A DNA stretch of 60,000 nt from Owenia fusiformis (GCA_903813345.2 CAIIXF020000004.1:30693985-30753984), one strand, 5' to 3'; counted from the stretch's first letter, positions 35,200-46,515 are shown. Translations and numbers: made by a program. Notes: generated by a model not told the origin, from the sequence alone.

Positions 35200-36295
35200 C
35201 GAGGGGTGATCAATAAGTAATGGACGCTTTTTTACACAGATACTTTTTATAGACCAATCCCTTTGATTTTCCTACCAGTGATACATCATTCAATTATCTA
35301 TCAATTCTGAAGATTTGAAGACCAGATACATAATACATATTGATATATCCTTATTTCCGTGAAGGAGGTACAGGTACCCCGGGACCGACATTTACGTCAC
35401 ATATTCAGATTTTAGCCAGTTTGGTAAATTTCAGTTAGATTTGAACGTTTTATATGCAACAAGTGTTGTGTTGTTTAAAAATTTTGGCTGACTGGCAACA
35501 CATAAACAGAAAGTATTGTAATGTCAGAGTGTTGTATGGTCGGGGTTTGCAGGTCAATTTGAGAAAGCATTCAGTGGAAGAAAGGGGTGGTGAGAGAAGG
35601 GAACACCCTACTCCATATGGACAATGCACCTGCCCACAGATCTCAAAATGTTCAGAAAACAATAACCCTGGACCTCAAAATTGAGCCCTTGGCCAATGCA
35701 CCATATTATCCAGATCTGCTCATATGTGACTTGTTTATTTCCATACTACTTATTTCTATAGAGGAAGGACGCAGGTTTATTGACATTGATGAAATAAAAC
35801 AACCCGTGCAACTGCATCTTGCTACCATGTCAGAGAATGGATTCAGCCTTGTCTCACAATCTTGAGTTAAGAGGATCAGAAATTGTGTACATGTAGCACT
35901 TGATGGAAACTATGTAGAGGGCCCTGTGGGATGAATGTGGCATAAATACCACATAGTGATGATAAAATATTCAAAATTATTATATCATTACTATGGCATA
36001 ACAAAATGGGGTAATTCATGACCATAATGGTTTGTTTTGTTCAGCCTGCATTCAACTGCATTGCATGTTAAACAATCTAAAATAGCTTCAGAATATGTGA
36101 CGTAAATGTCGGTCCCGGGGTACCTGTACCTCCTTCACGGAAATAAAGATATATCAACATGTAATATATATTGTCTTCAAATCTTCAGAGTTGATAGATA
36201 ATTGAATGATGTATCACTGGTAAGAAAATCGAAGGGATTGGTCTATAAAAAGCATCTGTGTAAAAAAGCGTCCATTACTTATTGATCACCCCTCG
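35200..36295 (+). mobile_element. Mariner-type element with long inverted ends, nested in the foldback element
   Basis: Begins CGAGGGGTGATCAATAAG and ends with its complement, flanked by TA (35198-35199, 36296-36297). The ends are unusually long for mariner: about 208 bp match, including GGTACAGGTACCCCGGGACC. At 1096 bp it is shorter than a typical full mariner of about 1.3 kb. Confidence 0.85.
35587..35865 (+). pseudogene. Mariner transposase remnant
   Basis: The frame carries HMDNAPAHRSQN and PYYPDLLICDLF, the second and third catalytic blocks of mariner transposases, then the C-terminal IDEIKQPVQLHL segment. The N-terminal DNA-binding and first catalytic regions are missing or out of frame, so it cannot be active. 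Confidence 0.8.
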
Positions 36296-36913
36296 TATAC
36301 CCCTGGAGACTGAGAAATGGGGACATTTGGAGTAAAAGGACTTAAAGTCGCGAAACATCTCTAATCATGTCTTATATACATATTGCTCCCCCCCCTCCGT
36401 CCCCTCTCCCCCCTCCGTCCCAAATTCATTATTTTCGATTATTTTTTATTTCACATATGGAAACTTATTTTATAAATTCAGCAATGACATTAATTTAGTT
36501 ATGATAACATCACTTACAAGTATTTATTACAGGTCGTCCAGACCATTGTTGCTTGATTTATAGCAAAAACGTTGATTTGTGCCTGTTGATGGCCTTGCGC
36601 CTTTTTTAATAGATCTCATACCTTAGATGCGTATCGTTTCAGAAAAAATCCCAGAAAACCTAACATATTCTACCATACCGTGCGCCTATCCATTTAGCAA
36701 TTCAATAGTAAACTTTTTTTTGAAAAAATAAATCTTCCAGATTTGTTGAATTTCCTAGCAGAAATTGCCAGCTCCCCCCCCCCCCCCCTCCGTCCCATAT
36801 TCAGCGTGATTTTGCTAGCGCGACGGGCAGTTAAAAATAAAACCCTAATTGTTAAGCTTTAAAAAAACTTAGCTAGTGGGTAATTGTACAGATCGATATA
36901 ATGGGACGGATTT

Positions 36914-37385
36914 CAGCAGGAGATCCAAAGGGCAAATTGTGCTTCGGTTAGCGACATTTCTATCTCCGCCGTGGCGTGATATAGTCCCGATTTCTCGGTA
37001 CACGAGTTCGTAGAAAAATACGACACCTCAAATCAAGAGGCCATAACTCAACCCTACTAGCTTTAATAGCCTATTTAACGCGCGAAAACGATACACATTT
37101 CTGCATTTTTAATGAAAAATATGTCCAAACGTTAACATCTGTAGCTTGGTGGTATTTTATCGGATCGAAATAATTAATTCACATACGTAATGCCCTTGTA
37201 ATAAGCTTTCATTAACTATCAAATTGATCCTATAATGATGAATATTTACTGAGATGTGATCGATTGGAAATACATGTATACACCGTGACGTCCAAAAGCG
37301 TGAAATTTAAATGGACTGATCACCGTAGATTACTACGCGATTTTGCCGAAAGAACAATGGAAATGACGTCTTGGATCTCCTGCTG
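36914..37385. mobile_element. 472-bp element with CAGCAGGAGATCCAA ends and 4-bp target duplication ATTT
   Basis: Perfect 15-bp inverted ends. ATTT is repeated on both sides (36910-36913, 37386-37389). Unit 1 of the tandem duplication reads straight through this site, which proves insertion. It splits the 62-codon frame of unit 2. Superfamily not assigned. Confidence 0.85.
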
Positions 37386-37649
37386 ATTTAATTGGACCGA
37401 GATGCTGTATGCGTACTGATATTGAACTGACTGTCAGCTTCGGTATTTTCCTTGATAGTTTTCAGTTGACAGCAGAATGGGGGATCACATTCAGTAGTCC
37501 CACTAACCGACCATGTTTATTCAAACGTTTTGGCAATTGAAATGTCATATGCTCCCCATAAAATGGAGTAAATGTAGAAACATTTATATAAACGCGAACG
37601 TTCATCAACAACAAGTAAATACATTTTTCTCATTTCAATTTGCTTTCAG

Positions 37650-38919
37650 ATGCCTCGAGCAAAGCGCTGGACCTCGGATGGTGAAAGGTGACAATTTCTG
37701 TGATATGCCAACAATCGCTGATGGCAGACTAACCAGATGTAGACTTGGCGATTTTCTTAAACAGGATATCAAAAATCCTGTCATTCTTCCACTGTATCCC
37801 AGCTCCCAGAATCATACAAAATATCCTTTGAAAAATCTGAAGAAGTACCAAACGATGGAGTTCCCGTTTTATTCATTTGATACGGCTGCTGTCAAGGCAA
37901 TGAAGACTATTGCAACGATCGGCTCTGGAGTACCTGTCATTGTGTTTGAGATTCCGAGGAATCTGGATTCTCTGAAGGCACACTGGAAGAGGTGGATGCC
38001 CTATTATGAAGAATGTACGGATATCAGGCTTTTCAATGATGACAATCTTGCTAAGATTGATGATGGATCGTTGTTTACTTTACTTCCTTGTGAACAAATC
38101 CCAGCTCAGAAGCACACGATGAATCCTGATACATTTTACGAGATTTACTCTAAGGCTTTCATCCCAAAAGTGAAAATCAACCAGCCTGTTGATATGAATA
38201 AGTCAGAAGCGAAGGCCCCATGTGTGATTAAAATGCCAGTTTCTCAAACACGATGTGGTGTGAAAATTGCAAAAACTGACCAGGAAATTCAGGAATATGA
38301 AGAATGGGTTGTAAAATACGGTTGGAAAGAAGGACTGATATATCAAGAACTTTTGACCGATGTAATAGCTGATCGAGGAGTTCAGTTATACATCCATAAA
38401 GATGGCTCTGTCAGCCTTGGTGGTTTCAGTAATCAGACTTTTGGTAGATGCGCTGCAGAGATAATTTGGAATGGGGGTATATTTTATAGGAATCTAGAAG
38501 AGGACAAGGTAAATCTACGTATGGTGAAATTCCTGCAGCCTGCAATCAAAAAGCTTCACGAGAAGGGTTACTTCGGCTACGTTTGCCTCGACGTGATGGA
38601 AACACGTAACGGAGAGTTATTCCTGATCGATATAAATCCAAGGGTCTCGGGATCAAATCCCCACTTGTCGATGACTGATGGAATGGCAGAAAAGGGATTC
38701 CCGGTATCGATGTATACTGAATCAAACAATTTTACAATCACCGTCGATGAGTTGATATCTCGAGCAAACCGCCTCAACAAGAACAACGATGCTGTAGTAA
38801 TCATCCTTGCAGCGCAAGCTACGGAGAACGGCACATTGCTTACTGCAATTTCCATATTTGCTACAAAGGAGGATCACCTACTCGAAGCCAAAGAGAATTT
38901 CTTCCAGGGGTCACCGTGA
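37650..38919 (+). CDS. ATP-grasp superfamily enzyme, main (last) exon
   Basis: One exon encodes 422 residues ending FFQGSP and TGA. An ATP-grasp fold is indicated by a nucleotide-contacting lysine strand (PCVIKMPVSQT, Lys about 194), a hinge-like GLIYQELL (Glu about 233) and the metal-binding end LDVMETRNG...LFLIDINPRVSGS (Asp about 314, Asp 327, Asn 329). The N-terminal 185 residues would be the pre-ATP-grasp region. Such enzymes join an acid to an amine or thiol through an acyl phosphate; the substrate here is unknown. The acceptor TTGCTTTCAG at 37640-37649 starts the exon with the last base of a codon, so an upstream exon is needed (candidate 29325-29350). A start at Met 37678 is the alternative. 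No close named family is recognised. Confidence 0.75.
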
Positions 38920-39101
38920 TTAGGGTAGTTGGTATGCCTATTTGAGTCGAGGTGAAATTGGAAGAAATCAAATCATTTAAATAATGGTGCATTTTATAGA
39001 ACAGGGTTCTTTATGCAGAAAACACCTTAAATACTAACGAACATGTACCTAGCCGAGGCGGAATAAGAGTTTGTTCTAAAGCATTTTGTGCATGTGCAGC
39101 G

Positions 39102-39340
39102 CCTCAAACATCATGGATTCTGTATTTAAGTCAGATGGAATATGAAGACAACAAATTATTTCCACAAATATACCTATGTTACAACATGGTAAGATTTGGA
39201 GCACTTTTGTCAATATTTAACACCTCAAACATCATGGATTGTGTAATAATTTAGGTCGAGATGGAATATGAAGAAAACAAATGGACCTCTTTAACAACAT
39301 GATAAGCTTCGAAGCATATTGCGCATGCGTAACACATCTG
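39102..39340 (+). repeat. Tandem duplication after the ATP-grasp gene
   Basis: CCTCAAACATCATGGATT starts units at 39102 and 39223, a period of about 121 bp, with shared GATGGAATATGAAGA and ACAACATG. A degenerate third start occurs near 39340. Non-coding; may contain the 3' UTR of the ATP-grasp gene. Confidence 0.65.
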
Positions 39341-39439
39341 CCATAATGGAATATGTATTCTGGATTAAAGTGAATTGACTTAAACTATACAACAGCAACG
39401 CCAAAGCGTAGCAAATCCTATCGAACAGCCATGGCTGGC

Positions 39440-40035
39440 ATTTTTACAAAGTATAAAGCAAAAATGGCAGCCATTTTTTAAAATGGCCACCTTCTACCAA
39501 AAGTGTCATTGGACAGTGTGCATAGTATTCACATACCAAATATGAACAAAATCGCCCCACTACTTTTGAGTTATAATAAAATACGTTAAAATGATGACCA
39601 TTTTTCAAAATGGCTGCCTTCTACCAAAAGTGTCATTAGACAGGGTGCCATGCTTATAGTATTCACTATTCACATACCAAATATGAACAAAATCGCTCCA
39701 CTACTTTTCAAGTGACAGTAAAAATCGTAAAATAACGAGTAAAGGCAGCCATTTTTCAAGATGGTTGCCATGTGCTTCTTTAATATCTACATTTCTAGCT
39801 TTATTAATGTCCTATATAACTTTTTTTACATTTAAAACATATTACTTTTAGTTTTACATATTGCACCTAAATTACTGTAAAATCGGCACTAAAATGGCCG
39901 CAATTTTTAAATGAGCATTTTAAAATATGAACAAAATCGGGCCAACGGTACTTGAGTTATTGCCCGAGCGTACGTACGTACTTACGGACGGACGGAGGCA
40001 TTCCCTATATCCCTCCGAACTTCGTTCGATGGGAT
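39440..40035 (+). repeat. Repeat element with 127-bp internal units and a GGACGGACGG tail
   Basis: TTCTACCAAAAGTGTCATT recurs at 39492 and 39619 within longer matching units (ACATACCAAATATGAACAAAATCGC). Words like AAAATGGCNGCC are scattered through it. It ends with ACGTACGTACTTACGGACGG followed by CCCTCCGAACTTCGTTCGATG near 40030. Non-coding dispersed element, family not named. Confidence 0.6.
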
Positions 40036-40067
40036 AATAACAGCATACTGATTCACAAGCTTTAAAT

Positions 40068-40113
40068 TTTATTCTGTGTTTTCAAATCAACTACATGTAC
40101 AGACGTGTTTATT
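40068..40113 (-). promoter_or_regulatory. Polyadenylation signals of the secreted betagamma/EGF-like gene
   Basis: On the minus strand AATAAA occurs at 40113-40108 and again at 40073-40068, 17 and 57 bp after the TGA stop at 40130. Confidence 0.55.
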
Positions 40114-40129
40114 TTAAATACGTTATATT

Positions 40130-43100
40130 TCATTTCGGTTCACAGTTTGCTCCACGAAACCTTTTACTGATACAACCCTTCCCATTATACCCAGCACAAG
40201 TAGCGCCAAAATTGTAGCAGAATCCGCCATTCGGATTACACGAGGCGCAATTCCATCCCTCAACTGAGACTGTGAAAGTCATTTGATTTGGCGATTTGTC
40301 ACGTTGATTCAACACTACATTGTTGTCAGTTTTGTAGTGTCCATTATCCTTCATATACATATTAATGTCCGGAATGTCACCAGACATAAAATCCAATCGT
40401 GAGATGGATTTACCAGCTTTATTGTCTGAAAATTTAAAAAATAAAAATAAAATTTGCGCTAATATGATATATCACATGTCCTATCTCAGATTTAATACTT
40501 TCCTTTGTCAAAGAGTAGTCGCCGGCTTGATTAAACATTAATTTTATTGTAACTGGATAAGCGGTAAATTTGGATCGAAAATGATAGTTTCCAAATTTTT
40601 CATCTTCAGTGCAATGAAAATGTACGAAATATGAATATAAATAAAAGCAGAACCACAATTTAATAAAATATTTATTTTACAACTGATTATATTAAAAACA
40701 GAAAGCATTCGAGCTATGTGTGTACGAAACCATTCATAATACTAACGATCCATAACTCACGATGGCATATTCAAAAACGTTAAAACCTGTAATTAATATG
40801 TCACAACTAAGAGGAAATCCGAAAGACAAATTAGTTCTTACAACATAAACTCTTGCATCTAAATTTTAATGAATACGTTTTTGAATACGTGCGAATTCTC
40901 TAATGATTACAGCACAGAATACGCATTTCGGCACATCTGCGTGATTTTTAATAAATCATACCTTTAATTTGCCAACGTATATGAGCCTGCCCAAACACTC
41001 TGAGCGACTTGTACGCTAATCCACTCCCGTTGCTCCCAAAAGAGTGCGTCATGTTATCTTTTGTCCCCACCCTTAACGTGGAACCTTGAAAAACAATAAT
41101 TAAGTTATATATCTAACTACATACCAGTCAATCAAAATAGATAATTTAAAACATTTATTTATTGATCAATGCTTATATACGAGTGTAGCAACAAAAGTTA
41201 ATCAAATTATTTAAAAATTGCCCCATTTTGAAGTAAAAACATACTGTACCTGTATAGAATTTGTTTGAAAATAGCACTAACGGTTCTCTGTAGGTTGGCA
41301 GGCTTTCATTCACACGGACGATGTTGTTTTTCTCAACTATAAACAAAATAATTTCGTTATTTCAAAAACTGTTTTTGGAAGAATTATTTGTTTAAAAGAT
41401 CTTTTAAAGCAAACTTTAGAGATTACACGTATATTTGAAAGCTTTAATGAGCTCTAATCTACACCAGTCCAAAGCATTCAGGTTTTTCAAATTTTCAGGA
41501 TTCTCTAAAATAAAATCATGCAAAAAGTGTATTGATGAGGTGAATAATGTAAAGCGACATTACCAATAGAGCAATCAACCCCGCCGTAACCATCGTAACA
41601 CTGGCAAAGCCCTTCTTCTGTACATCCACCATAACGACAAGTCACATTACACGAAGATGCCCGCGGTTGGAATGTGGACACTCTTATTGCAAAATCCTTT
41701 TTTAAATCTCCCCATCCGTTATCCCACATTGAAAACGGTGTTACATAGAACATATTATCGATAAACGACGTGTCTTTGACATTCTTAAAGGTGTGGTACT
41801 TGTACGACCCATCGTCTGTACAGCATCCCCTCATCTTAATACTCCTTCCATCGATAATCTACAAGTTTTATAGTTATGCATTAAGCGATTTGAATTGAAC
41901 AAACAACCTCTTTAAGTTGCTTTGCACAAATTCTGGTAAAGCGAGATTCTTTTATGTTACATTCACGTTTAGTAAAATTAAAAGCTATAATCAAAAGGGC
42001 GATAATCAAAATCGATAGGATAACAAAAATAGCTATTATAGTTGACTTTCAAGTCATATCTTCTCTTGAGTCGACATATTGCTAATGCATTTTTTGCGCA
42101 GTGCTTATAAGTATACTCATGACAGGACAGGCGAAGACAGAGTTTAGTAAATGGACATACCTTGAACGAATTGTAGATAGATACTGTCGGATTCGAAATG
42201 TCAGCAATCATGACCCAGTGATGTGCCCGCCACGGTACTGACTTCCCAGTGTAGTCTTTATTCGTAAATAACACCATTGGATATTCATCAGTAGGGACAT
42301 CTATGAATAGAACACAAACGAATGTAAGAAATGTGTTATCTTTACTTCATCCGCCTGGCTTTTCAGGTTGTTTGTGAAAACATGTTTGGGAAAGGTCTAT
42401 CGCAAATTGTGTCCTTTAGGACTTGTTAAGCGCTTATTCATTTAGCATTCTGTGTTTTGTAACGGCGTCTGGTCTTTTGTTTGGCACGTGTTCTATCATA
42501 TTTTGGTAAAGGAGAAGCGGTATTTTGGTGTCTTACCTGTGGGAACCGGTTCTTCCATTTTTGGCTGTGTGATTGTGGCGTTGGTTTCATTATGAGCAAA
42601 GGAAAATGTATCGTTGTCCGAATCTGTCACTATTAAAGCAGAAGCAAAACACAAGACGTCGTTTTAAACAACAACGTTTTATTTACTACCAAGATGTACC
42701 TGGGATATGTGTTTTATATACATATATAAGGGTTTAATATTTTGACGTCAGTGAGTAGTTAGTATTATGTCCATAGGTGAACATGGCTGGCTAAAATACC
42801 ACCTGTAGACCCCTTACTACCGTAAGTCCTAGTAAAGTAACACAAATGATTACATTTTGCAAGTTTTCATCCTTTATTGTACTTTGTTATGGAATCATGA
42901 TTTCAATATTTTAAAATTACCTGTTGCGTTCATGAGTATTTCTACGTTTGCGATTTTTGACAAAATATCTTCCCTCATCGCCGAAACCCTTTCAGATAAT
43001 TCCTTGATCTCCTTCCAAGAGTCCTCTTTTGCTGTTTTCAACTCCTCTGTTATAACCTGCAATATCTCATTCTTCATTTTGAAGAGCTCGTCTTTAATTC

Positions 43101-43209
43101 TGTTGTCTAAGCTTGATATGTCTTTATGGCAACGTGTAGACCTCCTGGCAAAACTTGATTGAGATACGAAAGAAGAGAAAATCAACAGAAATGCAACAGA
43201 GACCTGCAT
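40130..43209 (-). CDS. Secreted protein with coiled coil and two betagamma-crystallin-like/EGF-like repeats, complete gene of 7 exons
   Basis: Exons (minus strand): 43209-42921, 42629-42537, 42300-42161, 41858-41564, 41336-41250, 41084-40962, 40425-40130; total 1323 nt, 440 residues, phases consistent. Residues 1-21 are a signal peptide (MQVSVAFLLIFSSFVSQS), so the upstream in-frame ATG at 43374 is not used. Residues 30-95 form a coiled coil. Two related units follow. Unit 1 has FTNKDYTG (139-146) and a six-Cys EGF-like end (CNVTCRYGGC...CQC...DC). Unit 2 has FSNKFYTG (295-302), SLRVFGQ and a Cys-rich end (CASC...FC...TC...GC...NC). F-x4-Y-x-G is the betagamma-crystallin strand signature. Probably an extracellular oligomer, perhaps matrix- or calcium-related. 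I know no named homologue. Confidence 0.8.
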
Positions 43210-43633
43210 TTTGCAAAAACCGGTGTTTATTATCAACTTCTTCAATTTTGTACTCGAAACGTTGAACTGGCGTGGTAAGCAGTTAATGGTGTCGAGTGAC
43301 AAGTGAATTGGTCGGTTGCGATTTAGAATTTTAACGCTTAGCATCATGAAATATACGAGGGTTGTTTTAGACATACTAATACAAAGGTTCCTATGGTTAC
43401 TGAAGCTGGAATTTAAAGATGTTGGCTAATACATATGGCTTAGTTCGCACGAACTAGTTTAGTTTCATTCTTGTTAATTTTTGCGTTACAGAGAACTTGA
43501 TATTGATAAAGTAGGAAACACATGCCTAAGAGAGACACAGTGTACAGGACGCTAACTTGTGGAACATAATCTTTGATGTTTTACCAAGCTGGTCAAATTT
43601 CATATTTTTGAGAAAAGGTATATTTCCAAATAT

Positions 43634-43655
43634 TCACACTACCCTACCCCCATTA
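43634..43655. mobile_element. Lone end related to the MITE at 53098-53391
   Basis: TTCACACTACCCTACCCCCAT matches the right end (complement) of the element at 53098-53391. No partner end is seen nearby. Confidence 0.4.
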
Positions 43656-43918
43656 TGTATTTGAAATTTATATAAATTTATATTTATACTATAAATATAG
43701 TCAATAACCCTTTATATTTATTATTATATTATATTTGTACTGTTTGTTTTTTTTGTACCCTTCAATAGTTCACATTCACATTCTGCAATTAGAATTTTAG
43801 TTTGCTTATTGTTTTGGATGTTATAGATCATTTAAAATCAGTTAATAAAATATACTATATTTCAAATGTAAAGGCCCACTTATTAGCCAATCAAAATTGA
43901 ATAGTTGGCAAAACTGTA

Positions 43919-44643
43919 AAGGAGCATGTAGGTTATCGCAAACAATTTCAAACGATTCTAACTTGAATTATGAATGTTTTCTGATCATGAACATGGGTGT
44001 ATCTTTTAGATCCATTCATTATCTTCAAGAAAATTATATATAATGATAATTTAGTTAATCAGACCTAAGTGATATTGAAGGGGCAATGGACCAATCAACA
44101 TACTTTTTCAAAAATGTTGACCTAATTTTCACCAAAAATGCAACCTATAATTATATTGATGAATGCATAATTACAATGTGCTTTGAGACATGTTCGATTT
44201 CCTAAAAGGAAAAGTTGATTGCTCCAGGGACTTTAAAGATACTGAATTTGGATGACCAAAATGAACTAAAACTAATGGATAGCATGAGATTTTTCAATGG
44301 AGAAATAACATGGGGAACACTTATCTTAATGCAATTAAGTTTTTCTTTTAAGAACTATTTGATACATCAAAATAAAGGATAGAAATGCATTAAACATTGT
44401 AAAAAATGATTGCATTTTTGGTTAAAATGGGGTCAACATCTTCAAAATGGGGTCAAAAAGTGTGTTGATGGGTTAATTGCTAGTTAAATATCTCCAAGTT
44501 TGTTTGAATTTATTATTACTGTGCATAATTTTCTTTGAGATAATGAATTGATCTAAAAGATAAACTTGTCTTCATTGTCAGAAAATAGTCATAATCCAAG
44601 ATATATCCTTCTGAAATTGTTTGCGATAACCCACGTGCTCCTT
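43919..44643. mobile_element. 725-bp non-autonomous element with TA target duplication
   Basis: Ends AAGGAGCATGTAGGTTATCG and the complement of AAGGAGCACGTGGGTTATCG, extending through CAAACAATTTCA, about 32 bp; TA on both sides (43917-43918, 44644-44645). Inside, ATGGACCAATCAACA and TGTTGATGGGTTAATT form a second inverted pair. No transposase. Confidence 0.75.
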
Positions 44644-44645
44644 TA

Positions 44646-45636
44646 TAAATTAAGCTGATAATATTGATTTTCTTTACCAACTTCAAGTGTGAATGTAACC
44701 TGATTTTTAATAGAAGTTGCTTGCAGGTTTGAAATCCCCGTTAAAATCAAGCATTAAAATTCATATGCATAGAAATAGCTATTTCACATTTTGACATTTA
44801 TTGAATGGTACTCGTATTTGAGCTCTTGGTTCAATTTCCGAACAATTATCGTGGAATCATCTTTAATTACTTTAATTCGTGGTGGAATCATCTGTAATTA
44901 CTTTAATTCGCCATTGTTATTAATAAGTAGTTATATTAATAGCCGATAAAATGATGAAAATGCTACACTGTATGGTAATGTCTGTCATGATCGTGAAAAC
45001 TGTATGACAAGGCCATTTTTAGCATAAATGAACTAAAATAAATGGAGAAAACTGAAATGCCTGAAATCTTATGAAGGGGAGTGTATCTAACGCTATATGT
45101 CAATACAGAGCATGACAATGATAATGTCAATCTGTACAATCATTACATGAGAACGATTATGTCTGACTTACATGTATTTGACTGATGACGAGGCAAATGT
45201 AACCAATGGAAATGTCCTTTATGATTATTGCGATGTTAAATCGCATGACAAGATCCAGACCTTTTATGACAAGATCTTGTGTGACAAACAATTTTGTTTT
45301 GAACATGGCAAAGTTGAACTGTTTAACAATACATGTACTAGTTATAGCCGTGACAATGCATTCTGATACTCATGGCATCTTTCTGTTTCAAACATTCTCT
45401 GATATTATGAGGCATATTCTGTGATCTATGCACATCAGATGGGAAGAGTTATAATTGTCAATAAGTGTGATTGTTATCATGTAATCATCAACTTATTGTC
45501 AATACATTACATAATAGGCATTGTATTTAATAGCAGATATTACAACAGGCACAGTTACACAGGTTTTATGACCCCAATTAGATGAAATATGAGCTGGGAT
45601 GAAGGATCTCAAAAATCCTCAATTTTGGGCTCTCCT
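44646..45636. other. Non-coding stretch
   Basis: Contains a 31-34-bp direct repeat near 44849-44912 (GTGGAATCATCT-TAATTACTTTAATTCG twice) and a loose run of TGACAATG-like words at 45100-45360. No gene recognised. Confidence 0.4.
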
Positions 45637-46515
45637 GGGGTCTATTTCTCCAAACTCCGTAAGATTACGGATCCGTAAGTCTATTGTTCTTTCTCAAACT
45701 TACGGAGAGATTGCATTTCTCGAAAAATCGTAAATTTACGGGATTTTGTGGGATTTCCGTAAGTTTACGATATTCATGACGTCATAGCCTTCTTTTTCCG
45801 TAACTTTATAGGCACCTCAGACCCTGTCCATAACTATTTACGGAGGAATTTCCATTATATTGCATAAAAACCGATTAAGAAGGGTGGGAAGAGTTCGCGA
45901 ATTGCTATATCCGTGGGTAATTGTGAGCCGCCTCCGAAAACGCATGTGGAAGTGCCTGTATTGTACTAGACAAACTTATTGGGTCAGCCCATCAACATGA
46001 GGCAGGGAGGTCGGATGGTGGTAGTAAAATCCCTTCGAGCTGCACCAAATTAAGATATAACTTTCAGGTCGCAGGGATTTTACTACTAATTTTGATACCG
46101 TCAACTTAAAAATCCCAATTACAGTGTTTCTCCTTGAACCAAATCTTTCGGGGTCTAAGAACGCATTGAATTTAATTTTAATGACAGATGACAAAATATT
46201 TTCCCAGATTGACGGCATTACGGTAACGTATATTTATATTTGTGAATATCAAATAGGTGGCTTCATAATCAGCACTTCATTTTCTTTCTTTCATTATTCT
46301 TTAATCATACCAGAATAAAATCCAAACTTCAAGATGTTTGAAATTAAAGAGAGAATCAGATATAGCCAGCAGGCTAAACAAAAAATTGTCTCAATTTTAG
46401 AATACTTTTTGCTCATGTCATTCCTTGTCATGTCTATTTTCTAAAAATCACAAAAGTGCATACTTTATTCAAGGAAAACTAAAGATTTTTACAATAATGT
46501 ATTATTTTTCTATAA

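Larger units (their letters stand above)
34715..36808. mobile_element. Foldback element, CACGC ends, 5-bp target duplication ATTTT, with a mariner inside
   Basis: Starts CACGCCCGG, ends with the complement of CACGCTG. ATTTT lies on both sides (34710-34714, 36809-36813), and unit 1 shows the empty site. Arms of about 380-400 bp (34726-35106 and 36390-36790) are inverted copies, each containing GGGACGGAGGGGG stretches. The middle holds a younger mariner (35200-36295). No coding of its own. Confidence 0.8.
33191..37626 (+). repeat. Tandem duplication, unit 2 (invaded copy)
   Basis: Same sequence as unit 1 but interrupted by three insertions (33264-34502, 34715-36808, 36914-37385), the second holding a nested mariner. 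Removing them and their target duplications leaves 617 bp; adding the 158-bp segment present only in unit 1 gives 775 bp, against 773 bp for unit 1. It ends just before the ATP-grasp exon acceptor. Confidence 0.85.

Noticed and set aside
43207-43374. Longer N-terminus for the betagamma/EGF-like protein starting at 43374
   Set aside because: The extra 55 residues look random, while the internal Met at 43209 opens a clear signal peptide.
45172-45424. Two overlapping frames of 64 and 72 codons
   Set aside because: They lie in a loose TGACAATG-type repeat and show no domain or splice context.
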